Source of the DNA: Mycolicibacterium sp. lyk4-40-TYG-92
GTDB lineage: Bacteria; Actinomycetota; Actinomycetes; Mycobacteriales; Mycobacteriaceae
Assembly: GCF_030209435.1 (NCBI RefSeq)
Contig: NZ_JARVRX010000010.1
Coordinates: forward strand, 248,001-312,000
Direction of reading: 5' to 3'
DNA: 64,000 nucleotides
The translations under genes and the position numbers were made by a program. Shown here piece after piece: positions 42,106 to 51,228 of this stretch. The notes under the pieces were generated by a model. That model saw only the letters and a program-made list of their open reading frames with translations, made no database searches and had not been told where the DNA came from. The stretch's first letter is position 1; every line of letters begins with the position of its first letter.

Positions 42106-43317
42106 TTACCAGAGCACGCGTTGTTGGAGGTAAGCGCGGCGCTCGCGGATGATTCGATCACGTTCTTCCAGAGTGACGGTTGGTGTGTCACCTGGCAGGT
42201 GGTCGCGGACGTCTTTGAGCTTGACTTTGCGCGCCGTGGGCATCGGTGTCGAACTGCTCTCCAGCCAGCGACCTTGGACGACGCCGGTGGGGTAGCCCGC
42301 GGTGTCGAGCCAATTGTGAACTCCGGGGTCGATCGTGGACACAACGACGCGAAGCTTGCCGTCGGAATTGAGTTTCCATTGCGCACCGTTGAGGCTGCTG
42401 TGGTTGTTGTACCAGTCGATTGTCTCGAAGATCTGGTTGGTCAGGATGAGCGAGGCATAGGTTAACGTTTCCGGGTAATCCGATTCGATGATCAATGCCT
42501 CGTCTTCCTGCAGATCAAAGAAGCACTCATAATAGAACTGGCCGAACAGTCCGCCGTACTCGGCCACGACGTCCCAGACCTTGAACGTGTTGACAAATCC
42601 TTCCCTGCGCAGCTGCTCGCCGTGATCGACGAGCAACATCGCAGCCTGTGCGGTTGCGCTGGGCAATTCTCGAAGTCGACGCTCAAGTTCGACGAGAGCG
42701 GGTCGGTGCCGCGTAGGCGCGACGTCGGTGCGTTCGATCGAAAGAACGGCGTCCGTCTCGCTCCGCCAGTCGTATGCGACCTGGCGCAACAGCAGTATAG
42801 GGGCGCCGGGATCGAGTTGCCACCAATCGCCCTCGTAGTCATGCGGCTTGATCGGGCTGAAGAGGACGTCGAAGGCGCCATCCTGATCGGTGGTAAGGGT
42901 GTTGAGGTCGTAGTACGTGATCGCCTGCACGGTCCCGTTCGCCGCGGGAGAGCCCAGTGCGCCAATTTTGGCGATCCGCATCGATCCCACCCGCCCTCGA
43001 AGTCGATAGCTGCCACCTGGGGTGATTTGCGCGGTCTTGTATGCGGTATCGGCATTGGGCTGATGGACATTGAGCACGACATTGAGTGCCGGAAGGAACA
43101 GGGGGTGGTCCCCATCGGCGCCGACCGCGTCGAGAATCCGCGCGCCGAGTGTCTCCAACATCAACCGACCGATCTCGTGCTGGGTCTGCTGATCCTCGCG
43201 AAGCCGCTCGGGCAGCTTTTCCAGCATCGCCGGGGCGAGGTCGCGCAAACCGTCAACAAAATTGTTCCACACCGAAAGGAACGGCTCGGAGCCAGATTCG
43301 CCCGCTGTCATACTCAC
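42106..43317 (-). CDS. DUF1254/DUF1214-type protein (copy 1)
   Basis: A 403-residue protein. The C-terminal third has the DUF1214 pattern: WYNNHSSLNGAQWKLNSDGK, then RVVVSTIDPGVHNWLDTAGYPTG and RW. The central part is a beta-sandwich-like segment. The family is common in mycobacteria and has no agreed function; some members are annotated as envelope or carbohydrate-active proteins without proof. AAGGAG precedes the GTG start by five bases. A related protein is at 55291, where it heads an SDR-sulfotransferase operon. Here it stands alone, convergent with the secreted-protein gene. Confidence 0.75.
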   Translation of the reverse strand: MSMTAGESGSEPFLSVWNNFVDGLRDLAPAMLEKLPERLREDQQTQHEIGRLMLETLGARILDAVGADGDHPLFLPALNVVLNVHQPNADTAYKTAQITPGGSYRLRGRVGSMRIAKIGALGSPAANGTVQAITYYDLNTLTTDQDGAFDVLFSPIKPHDYEGDWWQLDPGAPILLLRQVAYDWRSETDAVLSIERTDVAPTRHRPALVELERRLRELPSATAQAAMLLVDHGEQLRREGFVNTFKVWDVVAEYGGLFGQFYYECFFDLQEDEALIIESDYPETLTYASLILTNQIFETIDWYNNHSSLNGAQWKLNSDGKLRVVVSTIDPGVHNWLDTAGYPTGVVQGRWLESSSTPMPTARKVKLKDVRDHLPGDTPTVTLEERDRIIRERRAYLQQRVLW

Positions 43318-43861
43318 AAACTCTCCTTGCGTTGTTTTCCATTGATTCGCAGGTCGGCAGAAGCAGGTTTGCCACCCCTTGGTATATCGAGAAAACCCCT
43401 GGCGACATAGCTATCCGGCGGCGCATCCGGCTCCTTCGTCCAGCGCGTCGACCGCCAGGGGGTGCTCTCCAGTAGCCACTTCGGACCGAAACCCCGTCAC
43501 AACCGCCATCTCCGTTGTGGTCGCTGATTACGATTGTCAACCATTTATAACACCGAAAGCGTCTACCGCCGTGGGGCTTTCCCGCTGACCAGAACGCCGG
43601 TCGATATCGCCTATCCAGTTGCCAGAACAGACCGTCGCGATGCGGCTGCGTGAAATGCGTTGCCCAGTAACGCATCCCGACGTGCTGGTGGCCGAATCAG
43701 CGACCGGTTGGCCCTGGTGGTCGGTGAGTTCGGATAGTGGTGAATTCTCCTGGCGTGGCCTCTGGTGCGGCGTGAATGACGTTGTCTTGCTTGCCTGCTG
43801 GTCAATTTTGTACGTTCCGCCCTTTACTATGGCGCAGCTACGGCCGTGTAGTGTTGCTTTC
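43318..43861. other. Divergent intergenic region
   Basis: This 544-base gap shows no convincing gene on either strand. It includes a short AT-rich patch (about 43530-43552) and a degenerate motif-1 relative, CCGCTGACCAG, at 43582-43592. It should hold promoters for the DUF1254/1214 and methyltransferase genes. Confidence 0.5.
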
Positions 43862-44941
43862 GTGAGTGATGGCAGCGGAACGTCGGAAATGACTGAGACC
43901 GCAGAGGTTTTTGCGCAACGCGTGGTAGCGGCGATCGACAGCGCTGGCTTGACGTTGCTCCTCAGCGTGGGACATCAAGTGGGGCTGTTGGACGTCCTGG
44001 CGGGTCGGCGAGCTGCGACGAGCGACCAGATCGCCGAGGCAGCGGACCTTGATGAACGTTACGTACGCGAATGGCTGGACGGCATGACCGCGGCAGGCGT
44101 CGTCGAGTACGACGCCGACACCGCCGCGTACAGCCTGCCCCCTCATCGAGCGGAAGTCTTGACCCGTGCTGCGGGACCTGCAAATCTCGCCCGTGTCACC
44201 CAGTACATCCCCCTGCTCGCCGAAGTCGAGCAGAAGATCATTCATTGTTTTCGTGACGGCGGTGGTCTGAGCTACACCGATTACCCGCGTTTCCACGAGG
44301 TGATGGCGGAACGTAGCGGTGAAGTCTTCGATCGCTCCTTGATCGACGTGGTTCTCCCACTCGTTCCCGGTCTGCCCGAACGTCTTCGGACGGGGATCGC
44401 TGTTGCGGACTTTGGTTGCGGAAGTGGCCACGCCGGCAATCTGATGGCCGAGGCGTTCCCGGCGAGCCGGTTCACGGGAATCGATTTCTCTGATGACGCA
44501 ATAGCCGCCGCTACGCGTGAAGCTGCCCGACGTGGGCTGACAAACGTGACCTTCGAGAGTCGAAACTTGGCTGAGCTGAATGTTGTTGAGGCTTATGACG
44601 TCGTCACTGCGTTTGATGCCATCCACGATCAGGCGGCGCCGGCCCGTGTACTGGCGAATATCCATCGGTCCTTGAGGCCGGGCGGTGTGCTGCTGATGGT
44701 CGATGTGAAAGGTTCAAGCCGGCTCCAGGACAACGTTGGGGTCCCGATGTCGACCTACCGCTACACAGTGTCGTTGATGCATTGCATGACGGTCTCTCTT
44801 GGCCTTGGTGGCGCTGGACTGGGGACGATGTGGGGCTATCAGGTGGCCACCTCGATGTTGGCGGACGCCGGATTCACGGACGTTCAAATCGTCGAGACGG
44901 AGGCAGATCCGCTCAACTATTACTACATTGCCCGGACGTGA
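43862..44941 (+). CDS. SAM-dependent methyltransferase with N-terminal winged helix
   Basis: A 359-residue class I methyltransferase. The first ~95 residues form a winged-helix dimerisation domain (AATSDQIAEAADLDERYVREWLDGMTAAGVVEYD), as in O-methyltransferase-type and mycobacterial Rv1403c/Rv1405c-type proteins. The SAM-binding motif is VADFGCGSGHAGNLMAEAFP, with TGIDFSDDAIAAA after it. It may methylate a small molecule; a regulator role has been proposed for some relatives. I place the start at GTG 43862; ATG 43829 and ATG 43889 are possible. No operon partner is present. Confidence 0.85.
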   Translation: MSDGSGTSEMTETAEVFAQRVVAAIDSAGLTLLLSVGHQVGLLDVLAGRRAATSDQIAEAADLDERYVREWLDGMTAAGVVEYDADTAAYSLPPHRAEVLTRAAGPANLARVTQYIPLLAEVEQKIIHCFRDGGGLSYTDYPRFHEVMAERSGEVFDRSLIDVVLPLVPGLPERLRTGIAVADFGCGSGHAGNLMAEAFPASRFTGIDFSDDAIAAATREAARRGLTNVTFESRNLAELNVVEAYDVVTAFDAIHDQAAPARVLANIHRSLRPGGVLLMVDVKGSSRLQDNVGVPMSTYRYTVSLMHCMTVSLGLGGAGLGTMWGYQVATSMLADAGFTDVQIVETEADPLNYYYIART

Positions 44942-44960
44942 GCGCCTCGCCACCTGAGCG

Positions 44961-44982
44961 TCACCGCCCATTGACGCGGTGA
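44961..44982. terminator. Short hairpin between convergent genes
   Basis: TCACCGC (44961-44967) pairs with GCGGTGA (44976-44982). It fills part of the 76-base gap between the methyltransferase and MFS genes. A terminator role is likely but the stem is short. Confidence 0.45.
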
Positions 44983-45017
44983 TCCGGTGGTTGTCGCGGG
45001 AGAGGCACTGCCGCGGC

Positions 45018-46235
45018 TCAACTGCCGTAGCGACGCATGGCCACCGCACCCAGCATGGGACCGACCGCCAGAACTGCCAGTGAGTAACGCCAGCCCAAGA
45101 CGCCGGCAAGGATAGGCACGAGGTGGATGCTGCCGACTGTCAAAAGAAAGCCGAACGCCATCTGCGCGGTCAGCGCGGTGCCCACGAGCGCCGGTTCGGC
45201 ACTTTCACTGAGTGCCGTGGAGAACACGCCCGAGTCAGCGATCACCGCGGCTCCCCACACGCACAGGAACACCGAGAGCAGCGGCAACGGTGTCGCGAAT
45301 AGAAGTACGGATAGCGCGCAACAGGTAGCACTGATGACCATGGACACCACCGCCGCAGTGGAGCGTCCGCGGCGGTCCGCGAGATGACCGCCGCCGACGC
45401 AGCCCACGAAGCCAGAGACACCGAGCGCACAGAAGGCTGTCAGGTATACCGCGGCGCCTGGCGGCACACCCCGAGCCTGTTGGCTGGCTGCCACAAAAGC
45501 CGGCATCCAGGCCCACAACGCGTACAGCTCCCACATATGGCCGAGGTAGCCGAGATTGGCCAGTCGCGGACGTCGCTGGGTGAACATTCTGATTGCATAG
45601 CCCATTTCGCGCACAGGGCTGGTGGCATGGACGACATGTGGTCCGACACCGACCAGCGTCGCTGCCACTGCGCCGCCGCACGCTGTGATCGCAGCTGCGA
45701 CGAGCATGACGGTCTGCCAGGGTAGCGGTCCGAGTCCACGAATCAGTTGCGGCAGAGAAGATCCGAGCGTCAGGGCGCCGATGAGGACACCCAGGGATAG
45801 CGCCCGTGTGCGTTCCGAGGCCCAGCTGGTCATGAGTTTGATTCCCGTCGGATACACACCTGCCAAGACGAAGCCGGTCGCGAAGCGTAGAGCCATAGCG
45901 GTCTGGAAATCGTTGGCGCACAACGGCACCAATGCTGTGCAGGCTGCCGCGAGTAGTGCGCCGATGGCAAACATGTAGTTAGGGCGCAATCGATCGGCCA
46001 AGTTCAATGCCGCGGAGGCGAAAGCGCCAACGACAAATCCCAACTGAACAATCGAGGTCAGTGCGACGGAGCCGGCCGTGTCGATACGCAAGTACGCTGC
46101 GAGGCTCGGGGCGACGGCCGACGCCGAGAACCAACACGACAGCGCGGCTATGGCGGCAATCGCGATCAGGCTCCGCTGGGACCGTGCTGCGCGGTTACTG
46201 AGTTCCCCGGCCACCAACGGCATCTGGTCGATCAT
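45018..46235 (-). CDS. Major facilitator superfamily transporter
   Basis: A ~405-residue membrane protein with about 12 transmembrane helices. The first helices read IAAIAALSCWFSASAVAPSLAAYL and VALTSIVQLGFVVGAFASAALNL. The loop 2-3 signature appears as NLADRLRPNY and its second-half repeat as GGHLADRRGRSTAAV. The pattern fits nitrate/cyanate-like or generic MFS carriers; the substrate is unknown. I place the start at ATG 46235 (46223 is also possible) because a longer TTG-initiated frame adds ~50 hydrophilic residues without a ribosome-binding site. It is a monocistronic unit. Confidence 0.85.
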   Translation of the reverse strand: MIDQMPLVAGELSNRAARSQRSLIAIAAIAALSCWFSASAVAPSLAAYLRIDTAGSVALTSIVQLGFVVGAFASAALNLADRLRPNYMFAIGALLAAACTALVPLCANDFQTAMALRFATGFVLAGVYPTGIKLMTSWASERTRALSLGVLIGALTLGSSLPQLIRGLGPLPWQTVMLVAAAITACGGAVAATLVGVGPHVVHATSPVREMGYAIRMFTQRRPRLANLGYLGHMWELYALWAWMPAFVAASQQARGVPPGAAVYLTAFCALGVSGFVGCVGGGHLADRRGRSTAAVVSMVISATCCALSVLLFATPLPLLSVFLCVWGAAVIADSGVFSTALSESAEPALVGTALTAQMAFGFLLTVGSIHLVPILAGVLGWRYSLAVLAVGPMLGAVAMRRYGS

Positions 46236-46828
46236 CCGCCCAAGATGGTTGATGTGTGCACGACGAATCGTCTCCTCGGTATCAGCCCGGCCGCCGGTGA
46301 GATACCCGGCAGGCACATGAGAATTCAGCGTCAGCTTAGGGTTTCGCTGAGGATCGGAGTAGGTGCCACCGGCGAATGTAGCAATATTCAATGTGAATGA
46401 TCAGCGATGTTGGCTAGGTCGTGAGCTGCGCACGCGGGCCACAGCGCTATGTCGAATCCTTTGTCGAATATCAGCTAGTGGAGCCAACATTGATGGATGC
46501 AGCGGCACATCGCGAACTCTCGCTCTTCGGAGTTTTCCTTGAGTGAGGAGCTTTCGATAGCGATGCCGTCTATGGCGGTATAACAGAATCTTATGACATT
46601 CGGCGTTGCGCGCTCCGCGGCGGATATGCGACGCTCATAGCGGTTGAAGCGAAACTCGCCGAATTCGGTTGATAAATTTGGCCGTTCGTTCTGACGGACC
46701 AAATTGCGAGGTGTCCGTCGGGCGCGTATCCCGATGGGCGGCGTCGGCAGACAAAGCGTTTCCGGCGCATTGCTCGGATACGTGGCTGCTGCACGCGGCC
46801 GGGGCCAAGTAGAAACATTTTCAGAGAG
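46236..46828. other. Divergent intergenic region, lower in G+C
   Basis: This ~590-base gap before the TPR gene is visibly less G+C-rich than its surroundings. It holds an 11-base tandem repeat (TGTCGAAT at 46450 and 46461) and a widely spaced inverted repeat (ATGTTGGCT 46407-46415, AGCCAACAT 46482-46490). A minus-strand frame reading through about 46475-46690 looks faintly protein-like but has no credible start, so I do not call it. Confidence 0.45.
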
Positions 46829-48205
46829 GTGATTCAGTTGTTGCGCGATGCCCACGGACTTCCTGTCACAGGTTCGGTCTCGAGCGTGGAAACGCTCGAC
46901 ACGGCGGTGGTCGACTACTGCAGCTGGAGAGGCACTCCCGCGCAGGCGCTCCGCGAGGCAGCGTCGGCCGACCCTGACTTCTCGCTCGGGAACAGTGCGG
47001 CGGCCACCATGCTCGTGCTTGGCGGAAACCCGGGAAATAGTGCTGAGGTCACCGCGGCGATCACGGATGCCGAGTCGACGGCACAACAGGCTTCAGTCCG
47101 TGAGCGCATGCATCTCGAGGCCGCAAAGGCGTTGTCGGCAGGGTTGATGTATCAAGCTACGGACATCTGGGAGTCGATTCTGCTCGATGATCCCCGTGAT
47201 GCACTCGCCAGCCGCTTTGCCCAAGAGGCGTACTTGTATTTGGGCGAGTCTCAGCGGATTCGCGATTCGGTCGCGCGCACGCTGCCGTACTGGAGTGCCT
47301 CGGATGCCTTCTACGGCCGAATTCTCGGCCAGTACGCGTTTGGTCTCGAGGAAGCCGGTGACCTGCGGCGCGCCGAAGAGATGGCGCGGAGAGCAATCGC
47401 CCTCGACCACGAAGACGGATGGGCCGTCCATGCCTTGGCTCACGTAATGGAGGACGAGTGCCGCCACGAAGAGGGCATTGAATTCCTCAAGACCGCACAA
47501 CCAGGCTGGAGTAAATCGCACAACCTCGCGGTGCACAACGGTTGGCACCTGGCGCTCTACCTCATCGAGAGTGGTCGATTCGCGGAAGCTCTGGCAGGTT
47601 ACGACAAGTTTGTGCAGCCACTCGTCGCCGCCAACGATCTTCTCGCGATGATCGACGGCACCGCGATGTTGTGGCGCTTGGAGTTGGCGGGAGCATCGGT
47701 CGGGGACCGTTGGGCTGAGTTGAGTCGACAGTGGATGGCTCGCGTCGACGATCATGTGTTGGCCTTCAACGATCTTCACTTGGCCCTGAGTGTCGCTCGA
47801 GGTGGCAACGCCGGCGATCTGACGCGGGTTCGCGACTCGCTCGACCGGTTCGAGCGCGACGGTTCCGGCGATAACAAGGACGTCACCGTCAGCGTCGGAA
47901 GGCGCATTATCGACGGCGCCCTCGCCTTTTCCGCAGGTGAATACGACGCCGCCTTGGACGACCTTCTGCCGGTGCGCTACCGGGTGATCAGGATCGGCGC
48001 GTCTCATGCGCAGCGAGACATCCTGGCTCAGACGCTGATTGTCGCTGCAGAACGCGCCGGCCGAACCAAACTGTGGAGGTCATTGCTGAATGAGCGGCGC
48101 GCGTTGCGCTCCACACCACTCACGGACGCGTATGTGCGGCGAATGTCGAATGCTCTAACGGCAGGCCACGCTGTGGGTGTCGCGTCAGCAGGGACACGGG
48201 CGTGA
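46829..48205 (+). CDS. Tetratricopeptide-repeat protein, TTC38-like
   Basis: A 458-residue helical-repeat protein. Alternating helix pairs such as RAEEMARRAIALDHEDGWAVHALAHVMED and the HNGWHLALYLIESGRFAEAL stretch are typical of TTC38-family TPR proteins. Those proteins serve as scaffolds; the molecular role in bacteria is not known. The GTG at 46829 is used here; TTG codons at 46838 and 46841 lie at a better distance from the AGAGGTG box and are real alternatives. No neighbour suggests a partner. A perfect hairpin follows the gene. Confidence 0.8.
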   Translation: MIQLLRDAHGLPVTGSVSSVETLDTAVVDYCSWRGTPAQALREAASADPDFSLGNSAAATMLVLGGNPGNSAEVTAAITDAESTAQQASVRERMHLEAAKALSAGLMYQATDIWESILLDDPRDALASRFAQEAYLYLGESQRIRDSVARTLPYWSASDAFYGRILGQYAFGLEEAGDLRRAEEMARRAIALDHEDGWAVHALAHVMEDECRHEEGIEFLKTAQPGWSKSHNLAVHNGWHLALYLIESGRFAEALAGYDKFVQPLVAANDLLAMIDGTAMLWRLELAGASVGDRWAELSRQWMARVDDHVLAFNDLHLALSVARGGNAGDLTRVRDSLDRFERDGSGDNKDVTVSVGRRIIDGALAFSAGEYDAALDDLLPVRYRVIRIGASHAQRDILAQTLIVAAERAGRTKLWRSLLNERRALRSTPLTDAYVRRMSNALTAGHAVGVASAGTRA

Positions 48206-48243
48206 ACGGATTTTATCCTGGAAAGCAGCGTGTTTCGGACTGG

Positions 48244-48273
48244 CCCGCAGGAACGCGGCGGCGTTCCTGCGGG
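48244..48273 (+). terminator. Intrinsic-type terminator hairpin
   Basis: CCCGCAGGAACGC (48244-48256) pairs perfectly with GCGTTCCTGCGGG (48261-48273) around a GGCG loop. It lies 39 bases after the TPR stop. A 13-bp stem with a tetraloop is a strong terminator shape. Confidence 0.8.
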
Positions 48274-48299
48274 GCTAGTTTCGCCTGGGTGCCCCTCTT

Positions 48300-48310
48300 C
48301 CGCTGAGCGG
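48300..48310. promoter_or_regulatory. Motif-1 palindrome, perfect
   Basis: CCGCTGAGCGG with CTCTT before and GCAGG after, 45 bases before the small helical protein gene. Confidence 0.5.
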
Positions 48311-48355
48311 GCAGGCGAGTTGCCTGCCGCACGCGGGCGGAGCCATCGTGGTCCC

Positions 48356-48598
48356 ATGCTAGAGATCAGCGAAGACGTGCTTGTTGCCGATCTTGAACGG
48401 CGGCTTGTCGCGGCGTATGCGCATCTGTCGCCAGGCGATATTGCTGACGCGGTCCTTGCCGCCCGAGAGTACTTCGAGTACAGCACTATTCGTGATTTTG
48501 TGCCGCTGTTGGTAGAACGTCGCGTGCGCACACAGCTGGCACGCACCGCGCAGCGTGTGTCGGCGGGTTCGCCAGCGGCTTCACGCCGCCAGAGCTGA
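48356..48598 (+). CDS. Small three-helix-bundle protein
   Basis: An 80-residue acidic-basic helical protein: EDVLVADLERRLVAAYAHL, SPGDIADAVLAAREYFEYS and RDFVPLLVERRVRTQLARTA suggest three helices. This pattern is that of the mycobacterial 'three-helix bundle dimerization domain' proteins, whose function is not defined. The ATG was chosen because the upstream frame is low-complexity. The Shine-Dalgarno is weak. A perfect motif-1 palindrome lies 45 bases upstream, so it may be regulated with other motif-1 genes. It converges with the phzF-like gene. Confidence 0.68.
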   Translation: MLEISEDVLVADLERRLVAAYAHLSPGDIADAVLAAREYFEYSTIRDFVPLLVERRVRTQLARTAQRVSAGSPAASRRQS

Positions 48599-48615
48599 TC
48601 ACGGACGACGCTCGG

Positions 48616-49464
48616 TCAGATGGTGATGGTGCCGCGGATACACGTGGTGGTCGCGCCGCCGACCCAGACTGTGCCGTCTTCGTCGGCGGCGATGTGGATG
48701 ATTCCGGCCCGTCCAAGGCGGGCGCCTTGGGAGACTTGGTAATTCGATGGCGCCTTGCGGGTCTTGGTGAGCCATTGGCCCATGCTGGCGTTCATGCTGC
48801 CGCAAACCGGGTCCTCGGCGACCCCGACACCGGGCGCGAACGTCCGCAGTTCGAATGCCTGCGGGCTCCCCGCTGGGTAGGGCCCGAAAGCGCCGACCAT
48901 CGCATGCGGTATCGCATCCAGGTCGGGTTCGAGCTCGAGGACCTGTTGGGCCGTGGCGAGTTGCACCACTGCCCAGCCTGGCCCGTTGTCGACCCATTGA
49001 TGGTCGACGATCTCATCACGCGTGATGCCGAAGGCGTCGACGATGGCGTGCAGATAGCCCTCGTCGAGGGGACCGGTACGCGTGGTTGGCGGTGCTGCGA
49101 ACGCGAGCGTTTCGGCGTCGCGGCGCAGTTGAACCAATCCCGCTTGGCATTCCTGCACGATTGTGCCGGCCGCGGCGGGTGTGCCGCCGTGTTCGAGCCA
49201 AGCATGTGCGGATCCGAGCGTCGGGTGCCCGGCGAAGGGCAGCTCGCCGCCGGGGGTGAAGATCCGCAACCGGTAATCGGCTGCGGGAGTGGTGGGTTCG
49301 AGGACGAAGGTGGTTTCCGACAGGTTGGTCCAGCGGGCCAGTGCGGCCATTTCGAGCTCGTCGAGGCCGTCGGCGTCGAGCACGACGGCGACGGGGTTGC
49401 CGCGGTAGGGCGTGGTGGAGAAGACGTCGACTTGAGCGAAGTCGCGGGCGTGCGGTGCGGGCAT
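48616..49464 (-). CDS. PhzF-family isomerase/epimerase-like protein
   Basis: A 282-residue PhzF-fold protein. The start RDFAQVDVFSTTPYRGNPVAVVLDADGL, the acidic residue in NLSETTFV, the FAGHPTLGSAHAWL motif and the GSMNASMGQWL segment all match. PhzF in phenazine synthesis isomerises a dienol; most homologues, as probably here, have unknown substrates. It is the third gene of a minus-strand operon with an amine oxidase and a DinB-fold protein, 24 bases after the DinB gene. There are no other phenazine genes. Confidence 0.88.
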   Translation of the reverse strand: MPAPHARDFAQVDVFSTTPYRGNPVAVVLDADGLDELEMAALARWTNLSETTFVLEPTTPAADYRLRIFTPGGELPFAGHPTLGSAHAWLEHGGTPAAAGTIVQECQAGLVQLRRDAETLAFAAPPTTRTGPLDEGYLHAIVDAFGITRDEIVDHQWVDNGPGWAVVQLATAQQVLELEPDLDAIPHAMVGAFGPYPAGSPQAFELRTFAPGVGVAEDPVCGSMNASMGQWLTKTRKAPSNYQVSQGARLGRAGIIHIAADEDGTVWVGGATTTCIRGTITI

Positions 49465-49488
49465 GTGGTGTCCTCGATCCGGATCGCG

Positions 49489-50016
49489 TCAGGACGCGAT
49501 CATCAAATAGCCGTCGGTATGGACAAGTTTGTCTGATTCTGGGTCCGGGGGCAGCGCGTGCCCCAGGTTGTTGCATCGAACCTCGCCGATCCAACGGTCG
49601 TGCTGGTACTCGTGGTTGATCACGGTGGTGAGCAGATGCTGGGCGACGACGGTGAGCTGTGCGGGGGCGCCGGTTCGGCCATCCTTGATGTCGATCATGC
49701 GGGCGTGGACCCGGTCGCCGACGGCGGTGCGGAATGCGGCCAGGCGTGCTGCGTGGGGGAGTCCGCCGCGCTGAGATTCGGGAGTGGCGGAATCCATGAG
49801 GGCGTCGAGCAGGGGATCTGGGCTGGGTTCTGCCGCAGTGAGATTGCGAATCATGAAGTGGGCCACGTGAGCTTGGTGGCCGAGGTGCCAGCCGATCGCG
49901 CTCGACTCGGGATGGGGGCGCCAGACCAATTCCTCGGGTGTCAGATCCCGCCAGAGGGAATCGGTGTACGCGCGGGCACGGTCATATTCGCGCAGGAGTT
50001 CGTCTATGTCGAACAT
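49489..50016 (-). CDS. DinB-superfamily four-helix protein
   Basis: A 175-residue protein of the DinB/YfiT metal-binding fold. Histidines in SAIGWHLGHQAHV and in VINHEYQHDRWIGEV are placed to bind a divalent metal. Actinobacterial relatives include mycothiol-dependent maleylpyruvate isomerase and the N-terminal domain of EgtB. The ATG at 50016 is five bases after the amine-oxidase stop; a much longer upstream frame overlaps that gene and is rejected. A thiol-dependent transferase or isomerase role is possible but not shown. Confidence 0.82.
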   Translation of the reverse strand: MFDIDELLREYDRARAYTDSLWRDLTPEELVWRPHPESSAIGWHLGHQAHVAHFMIRNLTAAEPSPDPLLDALMDSATPESQRGGLPHAARLAAFRTAVGDRVHARMIDIKDGRTGAPAQLTVVAQHLLTTVINHEYQHDRWIGEVRCNNLGHALPPDPESDKLVHTDGYLMIAS

Positions 50017-50021
50017 CTTTG

Positions 50022-51086
50022 TCACTTTCTCGTGAGGGTCGTGCTTGCCCGACTTATGGCGGCGCGGGCGGCTCGTTCGGCGGCGGCGAGGGCGCCCTCG
50101 ACATGGCCCGGGTGCTCGGTCGAGGTTTCGGTAGCTGCCCAGTGCAGCCGTCCACCCAGCGTGGGTTGGGTGTAGGCCGGGTGGCCGTAGGTCGTGAAGT
50201 CGGTCAGCTGGTACACGTGGGAGGGGGACGTCCAGTGTTCGGTGCTCCAGTCCTGTACCAGGACCTCTTCGGGATGCGCTGCGCGCCAACCGAACAGCCG
50301 TTGCAGCTGGGTCGTGACGTCGGCGACCAGGTCGGGCCGGTTGGATCCGCCAACCACGAAGCCGAGCAGGGCCGCGGGTCGGGCGTGCGGGCCTGACATG
50401 TCATGGATTTCCTGCAACGGGCCACGACGGCTGAAGGCGGTCCCGGAAAGTCCGTCGTCGCGCCAGAACGGGCTGCGGTAGCGCACAACGACTTTGGTGA
50501 CCCTGCCCATCCAGACCGGAGTCGACCGTGCCACCTGCACGAGGCGGGTGGGGAGTTCGGGAGGAAGGTCGATGCGAGCAACTGCGAGTGCCGGCGGAAC
50601 GGCGACGATGACCTGTTCGGCGTGCAGCGTCGCGGTGGGGGTGCGCACCTGCAGCGTGTCTGTGCCGTCAACGGCCAGGGCTGTGACAGGGGTTTGAAGG
50701 CGCACCGAGTCGGGCGGTAGGTTGGCGAATAGGTGCTCGGTGATCGCGGCGGCGCCTGATCCGTAGCGCAAGGATGGCCTGAAGTCCGTGTCGGCCAAGC
50801 GTTCTACTGCCCGACCGTCGAGCAGGACGGCTCCGTCGGCGTGCTGGCGGAAGGTTGGCAGACCGAGCTCGCGGACGAGGCCGGTGATGCGTCGCTCATG
50901 CGCCCAGAGCCATGTTGCGCCGAGGTCGAGCGGGCCGACGTCGGTCTGAGCGGTCAGCAATCTCCCGCCCACGCGGGCGCGCGCCTCCAGGCAGACAGCG
51001 TCAACACCCGCTGCGGTCAACGTTCGCATGGCTGTCAGGCCCGCGACGCCGGCGCCGATGACGATCACTTCATGGTGCGCGTGCAT
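50022..51086 (-). CDS. Flavin amine oxidase-family protein
   Basis: A 354-residue FAD oxidoreductase. The dinucleotide motif IGAGVAGLTAMRTLTAAG is followed by EARARVGGRLLTA, and the C-terminal RLHWAATETSTEHPGHVEGAL is the family's flavin-binding end. It is shorter than most monoamine oxidases (about 450 residues), so part of the substrate domain is reduced. It should oxidise an amine or a related C-N/C-C bond. It heads the operon with the DinB and PhzF-like genes and lies after the LysR gene on the same strand. Confidence 0.87.
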   Translation of the reverse strand: MHAHHEVIVIGAGVAGLTAMRTLTAAGVDAVCLEARARVGGRLLTAQTDVGPLDLGATWLWAHERRITGLVRELGLPTFRQHADGAVLLDGRAVERLADTDFRPSLRYGSGAAAITEHLFANLPPDSVRLQTPVTALAVDGTDTLQVRTPTATLHAEQVIVAVPPALAVARIDLPPELPTRLVQVARSTPVWMGRVTKVVVRYRSPFWRDDGLSGTAFSRRGPLQEIHDMSGPHARPAALLGFVVGGSNRPDLVADVTTQLQRLFGWRAAHPEEVLVQDWSTEHWTSPSHVYQLTDFTTYGHPAYTQPTLGGRLHWAATETSTEHPGHVEGALAAAERAARAAISRASTTLTRK

Positions 51087-51228
51087 GGCTATCGGTCCCC
51101 CTCTCGATGGTTCGAGCGATCAGACCTGGCTATGGCTCGGGACGCTCCCTGGCGGCCACGGTGGTCGGCCGCGTCGGCCACGCTACGGACCTGAGCAATA
51201 GGCGGGAAGGGGAGCGGAGGTGATGCGG

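Noticed and set aside
43619..43861. Extended N-terminus of the methyltransferase
   Set aside because: The extra ~80 residues are low-complexity and precede the family's usual start; no ribosome-binding site.
46475..47086. Minus-strand frame near the TPR gene
   Set aside because: It overlaps the TPR start, has no ribosome-binding site and gives no recognisable protein, although its last ~60 codons look faintly coding.
50017..50289. Longer start for the DinB-like protein
   Set aside because: The extra 91 residues are Arg-rich and lie over the amine-oxidase gene.
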